5,549 nt of DNA from an uncultured Rhodopirellula sp. (GTDB lineage: Bacteria; Planctomycetota; Planctomycetia; Pirellulales; Pirellulaceae), in the NCBI GenBank assembly GCA_913061385.1, contig CAJXTM010000323.1:1-5549 (forward strand), written 5' to 3'. Of the stretch, positions 1 to 4,956 are shown piece by piece. The notes beneath the pieces were generated by a model that had not been told where the DNA came from, made no database searches, and saw nothing but the letters and a program-made list of their open reading frames with translations. The position numbers were made by a program, and so were the translations under genes. Within the stretch, counting starts at the first letter, position 1, and the number at the start of each line of letters is the position of its first letter.

Positions 1-47
1 GAGATCAGCCTCGGTCTCGTGGGCTCGGAGATGTGTATAAGAGACAG
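1..47. other. Illumina Nextera adapter remnant (non-genomic)
   Basis: Positions 14-47 are identical to the Nextera Read 2 transposase adapter, and the last 19 bases (29-47, AGATGTGTATAAGAGACAG) are the Tn5 mosaic end used in tagmentation kits. Positions 1-5 (GAGAT) match the end of the P7 flow-cell primer, and the eight bases between (6-13, CAGCCTCG) sit exactly where the i7 index lies; from memory they equal Nextera index N710. The order P7 end, index, adapter, mosaic end is that of a library molecule, so this is untrimmed adapter assembled onto a contig end. Biological sequence begins at 48. Any reading frame that includes these bases is chimeric. Confidence 0.97.
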
Positions 48-665
48 GTCCTGAAAAAGGTGGTGGAAGCCAAGTTCTTCACCTTGACCGAAGAGCCGGT
101 AGTCAATGGTAGCGACCGCGATTCCCGCTTCGGTAAGTTCTTTCAAAATAAGAGAGCTTCTATTGTAGATGGCATTTTTGGTGCCACCTGTGTTACCGCC
201 ACCATGGATATAGATGAAGAGTGGCGCTTGTTCGTAAACCTTGTTTTTCGGATAAATGAAGTCGAGTTTGTTTCGCTGCTGCGATGTGTTTTTCCGATAC
301 TCGATATCCAGTTCACTCTTAAGGCCCAATTGGGACAGCAATGCACTGGGGCCGTTGTCTTTCTTTGGCGATTTCCTGTTCCCTGCCGGGCGTGACTTTT
401 TCGTCCTGTTCGCCGACATTCGAATCAAATTCTGCTTTTCCGAATCTGAAAGCTTGCCATCACCGTCACGATCAACTTGCGGATATCGCTTGAGGATCTG
501 TTGAACCACGGCAGCCTGTTCAGATTCCGAAAGAACACCATCACCATCTCTATCTGCCTGGGGTTGGGAGTTCAGGATTTTTTTGGCGAAGTCGTCATTC
601 GAGATCGCTGTGGTGAAACCAAGTAACGAGATCATCGCAATGAATCTGAAAATGGGTTTATGCAC
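48..665 (-). CDS. Exported EF-hand / alpha-beta hydrolase protein, C-terminally truncated by the contig end
   Basis: An open frame of 206 codons starts at GTG (665-663) and has no stop before it enters the adapter at 47, so the 3' part of the gene is missing. Residues 1-22 are a signal peptide (basic MHKPIFR, hydrophobic core, A-x-S cleavage site before NDD). Two canonical EF-hand loops follow, at 38-49 (DRDGDGVLSESE) and 65-76 (DRDGDGKLSDSE), with acidic residues at positions 1, 3, 5 and 12 as needed for calcium. A basic, low-complexity linker (about 85-105) leads to an alpha/beta-hydrolase start at about 115: the strand LFIYIHGGG (149-157) carries the HGG oxyanion-hole motif of BD-FAE/carboxylesterase-type hydrolases, and IAVATIDYR (182-190) is the typical next strand. 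The nucleophile elbow and the rest of the triad are not in the window, so activity and substrate cannot be judged. GTG is chosen because it gives the complete signal peptide and has GAAGGA nine bases upstream; the internal ATG at residue 11 would lose the basic n-region. It lies 67 bp after the copper monooxygenase gene. Confidence 0.85.
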
Positions 666-673
666 GATGCGTA

Positions 674-680
674 TTCCTTC
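674..680 (-). promoter_or_regulatory. Ribosome binding site deciding the GTG start of the hydrolase gene
   Basis: The minus strand reads GAAGGAA here. GAAGGA is followed by nine bases and then GTG (665-663). There is no in-frame ATG between this site and the GTG, which supports the non-ATG start. Spacing is at the long end of the usual range, so the site is of moderate strength. Confidence 0.5.
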
Positions 681-732
681 GGGGACAATCTGGTTTTGAG
701 TTGGCGTGTTTGGGAAGATGTTGTTCGAAAAA

Positions 733-3081
733 TCAATCGATCGCTGCCATGACTTCTTCTCTTGTGACGACGCCATCCGAGTTAGCGTCGATTGCATTAA
801 AAATTTGAATTTGTTTCTTGGGGATCTGTGATCGGGTGACCCGACCATCCTTGTCTCTGTCGAGTTTTTTAAGTGCGTCGATGACAGCTTTGCGTTGGAC
901 TAGGTGCCCACCGATCTTTATCTCATGTTGGTTGTTGTCGGATGAACGGGAAGGACCAGGCTGCCGCACGGATTGACCAGCTTTCATCGCGGCCACTGGT
1001 TCGCCCGGTGTCGCCCCGGTTACGACGTATTCAATGTAACCGACATGCATTTCGTCGTCCGTTTGTTCACCCCACTTAACCACTGCCGTTGGGTCGGGGT
1101 TTGCAGGATTTCCACTGCTGTTGTCGAACCAGCCAGTAAACCGGATCGTGTCTCCACGTCGCAGTGCCAGAGGTTGCACCAGCCGGTATAGCAGTTGCCA
1201 GTTGAAGTCGTAGTGTGGGACGTCCAACAATGTTGTTTTGTGAGTGCCCGAGAGAACCTCGTAGCGAGCTGCTTTGCCTCGCAAGTGCATATGGGGCAAA
1301 AACGAGAGAATCTGCGCGTCATAGGGAAGCCGCAAGTTGGCAAATACCTCGTGGTTTGCAGCCCCTGCGGCAATGCTGAGTTTCCGGTTTGCAATCGGCG
1401 CGACTTTGACTTCGTGCCGTGGTGGCTCCTCCGAAAAGGTAAGACCGATCTGAGTCTGGTCCTGAGTCGACCTTCCGTTGGGCGTGTAGTGCATTTCAAA
1501 ACGCAGGTTTGCCCCCTTGGGTAGCCGTCTTGCGTAACCATCTGGATAGACCCACGTGCTATTTCCTGGAGCATAGCCGGCCCAGAATTCGTTAATCTTT
1601 TCCGCTCCGCGTGACTCGGATTTGATTGAAACAATCACATGATGAACGACATTCAGCGCGCTTGGTCGAATTTCGATCGCCTTGACCCATTTGTCTTCCG
1701 GCAGATTGGTTTCCACTGTGGCGTATTGATAGGGCATTGTCCCCGTCGCTTTGACCTCAATGGGGTGCGGCAAGCGGAACGTCGCATCGGGCTTGCCAAT
1801 CAGCCAGCCATCGGGAAAGTGCTTGGTCAGAGGCTTGTCTGCCGGGTCACCTTCGGGGACGCCCGCATTGATCCAGCTCATGAGGTCGTCTTTTTCGGCA
1901 GTGGACAGCGAGCGGTCGTTGGCCCAGTGCAGTGCGTGGGGGCCGTCATGCTGTTGATCAGCGGTGGGAGCCGCAAACCAAGGTGGCATGATTTTCCGCT
2001 CGACGACGTCCGCAATCATGCCAGCATAATCTTTGACGGCATCGTAGCGTTCGAACGCCATCGGCGCTGTGCCACCTGTCCGGTGACAGTCGAGGCAGTT
2101 TGCCTGAATGATTCTTGAAATTCGATTGTGGTAGGTGATCGGAGTTTCTGCTGCGTCAACAGATTGGTAGCTCAGTTCACAACCCGGAGATGTCGTTGCT
2201 TGGGTCGCAGGTGTCCGGCCTTCCAATACGGCGTCCAACGCATCGACGAGAAATGCTCGTCGTGGAGCTTGCAGGGCATACCCGAATCCATACTGGTCGT
2301 CCACGGCCCCCTGGTAGACGAGAGTCCTCGCCCGGTCGAGTACAAACACCTCGGTGGTCGTGTTTGCCTGCAGGGCCTTGGGCAACTCCCTTTTTCCATC
2401 TTGGACATAAGGTCCTTGGAAACCATGCGTCTGTACTGCGTTGTTCAAGGCTTGCAGTTGCTCAGACTGATTTGGATTGACGAAGATGAATCCGATACCC
2501 CGGTCGCGATACTGCCGTTCGATGTTGGCCAGCGTAGGGGCGTACTTCAGGCATAGAGGACATCCTGTCTCGGTCATGGCGAATACGATTGCCGTCTTGT
2601 CAACAAAGTCAGAAAGTAAGTGCGTTCGTCCGGTAATATCTGTGAATGACAGTTGGGGAATCTGTTTTCCGATGGCGTATTCACCCGGCTTGATGAGTTG
2701 GGGGCCACGCCGGACAGGTGAATCCGGCGGTGTTGTGGCGTTTTTCGCTTCCTCGGACCTGGTGACCTCAGCCAACGTGAGGCTGCTTCGGTCACGCGGG
2801 TTTCTGTGCGGCTTTTGGGAGGCCATGTTGAGTAACACATGCTTTTCTTGTCTTGAAAGGACACCGTCGCCATCAGCATCTGCATTCGGGTAGCTGCCCA
2901 GGACCAGGTGGCCAAGTGCTGCTTCCTCTTTGTCCGAAATGACTCCATCGCCGTTGGTGTCTGCTCGGGGAAAGAGTCGGAGAATGCGAGTCCGAATGTC
3001 ATCGATTCTGTTCGCCTTTACAGCAGCGATCATACTGGCAATGACCATGCAGGCACAGAAAAGTGCAAGTGTGTACTTCAC
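733..3081 (-). CDS. Exported EF-hand / redoxin / cytochrome c / PHM-type copper monooxygenase fusion protein
   Basis: 782 residues from a GTG start (3081-3079). Residues 1-23 are a signal peptide (MK, long hydrophobic core, V-K-A cleavage). An EF-hand pair follows with loops at 41-52 (DTNGDGVISDKE) and 68-79 (DADGDGVLSRQE). About 134-290 is a redoxin/AhpC-TSA thioredoxin fold with GCPLC (Cys174, Cys177). About 315-412 is a mono-heme cytochrome c: CLDCH (Cys329, Cys332, His333) with Met365 of the IMPPW motif as probable axial ligand. About 430-690 resembles copper type II ascorbate-dependent monooxygenases (PHM/DBH family): NVVHH (His480, His481) and MHY (His531) match the CuH site, HMH (His597, His599) and DDEM (Met678) the CuM site, so all six copper ligands are present. 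A second EF-hand pair closes the protein at 741-752 (DRDKDGRVTRSQ, Gln in place of Glu at position 12) and 765-776 (DANSDGVVTREE). The family hydroxylates C-H bonds with O2; the substrate here is unknown. Predicted periplasmic or secreted. No clear Shine-Dalgarno precedes the GTG, but a TGA at about 3119 and the absence of an in-frame ATG leave no better start. It lies 91 bp after the anti-sigma gene. Confidence 0.93.
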   Translation of the reverse strand: MKYTLALFCACMVIASMIAAVKANRIDDIRTRILRLFPRADTNGDGVISDKEEAALGHLVLGSYPNADADGDGVLSRQEKHVLLNMASQKPHRNPRDRSSLTLAEVTRSEEAKNATTPPDSPVRRGPQLIKPGEYAIGKQIPQLSFTDITGRTHLLSDFVDKTAIVFAMTETGCPLCLKYAPTLANIERQYRDRGIGFIFVNPNQSEQLQALNNAVQTHGFQGPYVQDGKRELPKALQANTTTEVFVLDRARTLVYQGAVDDQYGFGYALQAPRRAFLVDALDAVLEGRTPATQATTSPGCELSYQSVDAAETPITYHNRISRIIQANCLDCHRTGGTAPMAFERYDAVKDYAGMIADVVERKIMPPWFAAPTADQQHDGPHALHWANDRSLSTAEKDDLMSWINAGVPEGDPADKPLTKHFPDGWLIGKPDATFRLPHPIEVKATGTMPYQYATVETNLPEDKWVKAIEIRPSALNVVHHVIVSIKSESRGAEKINEFWAGYAPGNSTWVYPDGYARRLPKGANLRFEMHYTPNGRSTQDQTQIGLTFSEEPPRHEVKVAPIANRKLSIAAGAANHEVFANLRLPYDAQILSFLPHMHLRGKAARYEVLSGTHKTTLLDVPHYDFNWQLLYRLVQPLALRRGDTIRFTGWFDNSSGNPANPDPTAVVKWGEQTDDEMHVGYIEYVVTGATPGEPVAAMKAGQSVRQPGPSRSSDNNQHEIKIGGHLVQRKAVIDALKKLDRDKDGRVTRSQIPKKQIQIFNAIDANSDGVVTREEVMAAID

Positions 3082-3130
3082 GGTTGTTGCTTGGAAACAG
3101 AGGGTAAAACAGGGGTTTCATTGACAAGTT

Positions 3131-3157
3131 TGTGAGCTCCGACAATCGGGTGTGAGC
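3131..3157. repeat. 7-bp direct repeat with 20-bp period in the gap before the monooxygenase gene
   Basis: TGTGAGC occurs at 3131-3137 and again at 3151-3157, about two helical turns apart, with a small inverted repeat CCGA-CAA-TCGG (3139-3149) between the copies. This sits in the 91-bp gap between the anti-sigma stop and the monooxygenase start. The layout would suit a dimeric regulator or a local promoter element, but repeats this short can arise by chance and no regulator is known. Confidence 0.25.
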
Positions 3158-3172
3158 CTTTGTACCTTCAAT

Positions 3173-4165
3173 TCATAGGCGTCTGACTTCTGCGTTGGGC
3201 GCATGATGCGGGTACTGATACCAGCTCTGGTTCAGAGCGTCTGAATTCAGAAGTTCGAGGGTCCTGAGGTTTTGATCGGGCCAGTGGGTCATTGCTTTAA
3301 TCACGACACCAGTCTCGGCGTCCGCCCAAAATTCGATCTTCTCCGGAACATTGACTTTATCGGAACGCAATGTTGCGCGAATGTGGTGTTCGGTTGAGCC
3401 GTGCGGACTAACAAGTTCAATTTGATACTTTCGACTGATCAACGAGAGCAGCTCGGTGATGTCCAGCAGTAGCGGTTCGTTTGGGGATGTTGCCAGTCCA
3501 AGAATCCTTTGATTTGGGATTCTGCGTCGCAACGCAGGGGCAAGAGAACGATAATCGCTGGTGACCCAGACCGGTCCGTATGGTCTGGTCATCCAGAATT
3601 CGCTTCCATCACTTCCCATAATGTACGAACCATCCCGGGGACGGATTACAAATTCTGAGCCCCCGCGTATGTCAAGCGTTAACTCTTGCTCCAGAGCTTC
3701 GTCGTTGGGGTTACTGAGAGTCACGCGGTAGGTGCGATCCACCAATTCTTGGGCTGCCAGTCGTGCTTGCCGTAGCACGCTGGCAGCGTTGACGCCGGAA
3801 GGCCACAGTGCCCATGCCGTAAGCAGCAGAATTGTGCTTGCTGCCGCAACCCATGAAGTAAAGATAGCTGGTGTTCTGCGTGGTCGTGATGATTCTAAGG
3901 CCGTGCTTAGTTGCTGCGTGATAGGGGAGCCTGGACCATCTGTTGCAGAGGCCTGTTGGACAGCGGCTGGTGCGAGGAATCCGTCGCGGCCGAGTGAATG
4001 CAATCTTCCCTCCATTCGCATCTGCGTACGGAATCTCGCTCTTGCTTCAGGGCACGTCGCCAGCTGTTGTGCTAATTCGCTCTCCTGTTGTTCCGTAAGC
4101 TCGTTGTCAAAATGACCAAGTATTAGGGCTTCCGTTTCTGGGGTAGACTGATTGGTGTCGTTCAT
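3173..4165 (-). CDS. Membrane anti-sigma factor with LolA/RseB-like extracytoplasmic domain
   Basis: 330 residues from ATG at 4165. Residues 11-55 (LILGHFDNELTEQQESELAQ and on to the MRMEGRL helix) look like the N-terminal sigma-binding segment of planctomycete FecR-type anti-sigma proteins; only one Cys (Cys38) is present, so this is not a zinc-binding HxxxCxxC anti-sigma domain. A proline- and Ser/Thr-rich linker (about 64-100) leads to a single transmembrane helix at about 101-121 (FTSWVAAASTILLLTAWALW). The rest, about 125-330, is predicted outside the cytoplasm. Its strand-rich pattern (RTYRVTL, LTLDIRGG, FVIRPRDGSYIMGSDGSEFW, then IEFWADAETGVVIKAMTHWP) recalls the LolA/RseB fold, which in RseB senses envelope lipids; this assignment is from pattern only. 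The upstream in-frame ATG at 4204 would add 13 residues inside the sigma gene; 4165 is preferred because it has GGAGGG six bases upstream and forms the ATGA overlap with the sigma stop, implying translational coupling. Confidence 0.85.
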   Translation of the reverse strand: MNDTNQSTPETEALILGHFDNELTEQQESELAQQLATCPEARARFRTQMRMEGRLHSLGRDGFLAPAAVQQASATDGPGSPITQQLSTALESSRPRRTPAIFTSWVAAASTILLLTAWALWPSGVNAASVLRQARLAAQELVDRTYRVTLSNPNDEALEQELTLDIRGGSEFVIRPRDGSYIMGSDGSEFWMTRPYGPVWVTSDYRSLAPALRRRIPNQRILGLATSPNEPLLLDITELLSLISRKYQIELVSPHGSTEHHIRATLRSDKVNVPEKIEFWADAETGVVIKAMTHWPDQNLRTLELLNSDALNQSWYQYPHHAPNAEVRRL

Positions 4166-4698
4166 TGCTGTCCCTCCGACAAAGCGAGTCGACGCTGAGT
4201 ACATTCGTGGAGCATTTTTCTGATGCGGCTGAGTGCTCTTTGGATAGCAGCCGGTGTCGAGTTCATTTTGCTCGAGATTTCGTCGAAGGTTGCATCATGT
4301 TCATACCGCATTGCAATCAGTTTCTGTTTTTCCTGTGGCAGATCATCCACGCACTTTTGCATCGCGGTTGCTTCGTTATGCACGAGTGAGACCGTGGATT
4401 CATCCTCGCAAAATGTTTCGGAGATGGCTTCAAGCAATTCTGGTGCGATGGCTCGCCCGTGACGCTGAGCGGTTTCTCGGGCGCGAATTGCGTGTAACGC
4501 CTGTCTTCGTACGACTTCTTTGGCCCAGGAACGGAACTCACGTATGGTTTCATCGCTACTTGCCTTCTCGATGACGACGACCGCAGCGTTCTGGTAGACC
4601 TCCTCAGCCAATTCTGCATCGCGGGTGATTGCGTACAGATAACCCATGAATTCACTGCGGAGTTGCAGGTATTGTTGAATGGCTTGGGTATCAGTCAT
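4162..4698 (-). CDS. ECF-type RNA polymerase sigma-70 factor
   Basis: 178 residues, normal for an ECF sigma factor. Region 2 covers about 8-72: the segment FMGYLYAITRDAELAEEVYQ (17-36) is the core-binding part, and FRSWAKEVVRRQALHAIR (55-72) corresponds to the -10 recognition and melting part. A variable linker (about 73-112) leads to region 4 at about 116-165, with LPQEKQKLIAMRY, then FDEISSKMNSTPAAIQRALS as the helix-turn-helix that reads the -35 element. The spacing and wording fit the Rhodopirellula/Verrucomicrobium sigma-70 family (the TIGR02989 type, from memory). The next gene is its probable anti-sigma factor, overlapping by 4 bp. The start is well supported by AGGAGG five bases before ATG. 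Such pairs commonly control their own operon, but the target promoter is not recognisable here. Confidence 0.93.
   Translation of the reverse strand: MTDTQAIQQYLQLRSEFMGYLYAITRDAELAEEVYQNAAVVVIEKASSDETIREFRSWAKEVVRRQALHAIRARETAQRHGRAIAPELLEAISETFCEDESTVSLVHNEATAMQKCVDDLPQEKQKLIAMRYEHDATFDEISSKMNSTPAAIQRALSRIRKMLHECTQRRLALSEGQQ
4172..4177 (-). promoter_or_regulatory. Ribosome binding site that fixes the anti-sigma start
   Basis: GGAGGG on the minus strand, six bases before the ATG at 4165 and inside the last codons of the sigma gene. It decides between this ATG and the one 39 bp upstream, and with the ATGA overlap points to coupled translation of the two proteins in near-equal amounts. Confidence 0.75.
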
Positions 4699-4703
4699 AA
4701 GGT

Positions 4704-4709
4704 CCTCCT
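4704..4709 (-). promoter_or_regulatory. Strong Shine-Dalgarno of the sigma factor gene
   Basis: A consensus AGGAGG on the minus strand ends five bases before the ATG at 4698-4696. It is the best ribosome binding site in the window and contrasts with the weak sites before the two GTG-started exported enzymes. Confidence 0.8.
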
Positions 4710-4731
4710 GTGTACCAAGTACGCAAGTGGC

Positions 4732-4894
4732 TGAATTCAGACAGGAAATTTGCGAAAATAGGCGGGATCGACCGGAATCACTTCAAAATGGATCGGTGAC
4801 GACCAGAATGGCCGCTCGCGGTGCTCGAGCAAGGGGCTTGAGCAAGGTGCTCGAGCAAGGTGCTTGGAATTGGTGAATTTTCCGTCTGAATTCA
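4732..4894. repeat. Imperfect inverted repeat spanning the sigma upstream region
   Basis: The left arm, TGAATTCAGACAGGAAA at 4732-4748, matches the reverse complement of the right arm at 4879-4894 over 16 bases with one base (4743) unpaired; the outer 11 bases are identical. The left arm also lies in a perfect 10-bp palindrome, CTGAATTCAG (4731-4740). The arms enclose about 130 bp that includes the 13-bp tandem repeats. It could be a pair of protein-binding sites or the termini of a small non-autonomous element; no convincing target-site duplication flanks it. The gap 4699-4956 shows no gene and no clear promoter hexamers to my eye. Confidence 0.6.
4821..4872. repeat. 13-bp tandem repeat, about four units, upstream of the sigma gene
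   Basis: Units are GTGCTCGAGCAAG (4821-4833), GGGCTTGAGCAAG (4834-4846), GTGCTCGAGCAAG (4847-4859) and a degenerate GTGCTTGGAATTG (4860-4872). Units 1 and 3 are identical and contain the 10-bp palindrome TGCTCGAGCA; unit 2 differs at two positions. The array lies 123-174 bp upstream of the sigma start. It may be a simple slippage-derived repeat or an array of regulator sites; the 13-bp period does not match whole helical turns. Confidence 0.85.
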
Positions 4895-4956
4895 AGTATT
4901 GCTACTCTAGACTCGGGACCTCAGTCCAATGCCGTATGTGACGGTTTCTGAGTGAT

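Noticed and set aside
29..47. Mosaic end read as a natural Tn5/IS50 terminus
   Set aside because: It is preceded by the synthetic Read 2 adapter, an index and the P7 end, so it comes from library preparation and not from a transposon in the genome.
33..395. Plus-strand open frame of 120 codons
   Set aside because: It starts inside the Nextera adapter and runs antisense to the EF-hand/hydrolase gene, whose signal peptide, EF-hands and HGGG motif make the minus strand the coding one.
1020..1634. Minus-strand 204-codon frame within the monooxygenase gene
   Set aside because: It overlaps the copper-binding domain in another frame, and its translation is rich in Arg, Thr and Ser with no family resemblance; no frameshift is needed because the main frame is intact.
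1639..2893. Several plus-strand open frames of 138-159 codons opposite the copper monooxygenase gene
   Set aside because: They have no recognisable domains and lie antisense to well-conserved redoxin, cytochrome and copper-site motifs; they are shadows of codon bias.
2845..2961. EF-hand pair read as a type I dockerin
   Set aside because: The loops keep a full 12-residue EF-hand with Glu at position 12 and flanking helices on both sides, whereas dockerins have F-hand halves and characteristic recognition residues that are not seen here.
3241..3250. A further exact copy of CTGAATTCAG, as at 4731-4740
   Set aside because: It lies within the anti-sigma coding region, encodes ordinary residues and lacks the rest of the inverted-repeat arm, so it is probably coincidence.
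4747..4790. Possible sigma-gene promoter on the minus strand (TTGAAG then TATTTT)
   Set aside because: The hexamers are about 20 bp apart, too wide for a standard sigma-70 promoter, and the organism's ECF consensus is unknown.
4920..4952. Possible terminator after the dimethylformamidase-like gene (CTCAG/CTGAG outer stem, CCGT/ACGG inner stem)
   Set aside because: The stems are short, separated by unequal unpaired bases and have no following T-tract on the minus strand, so a rho-independent terminator is not supported.
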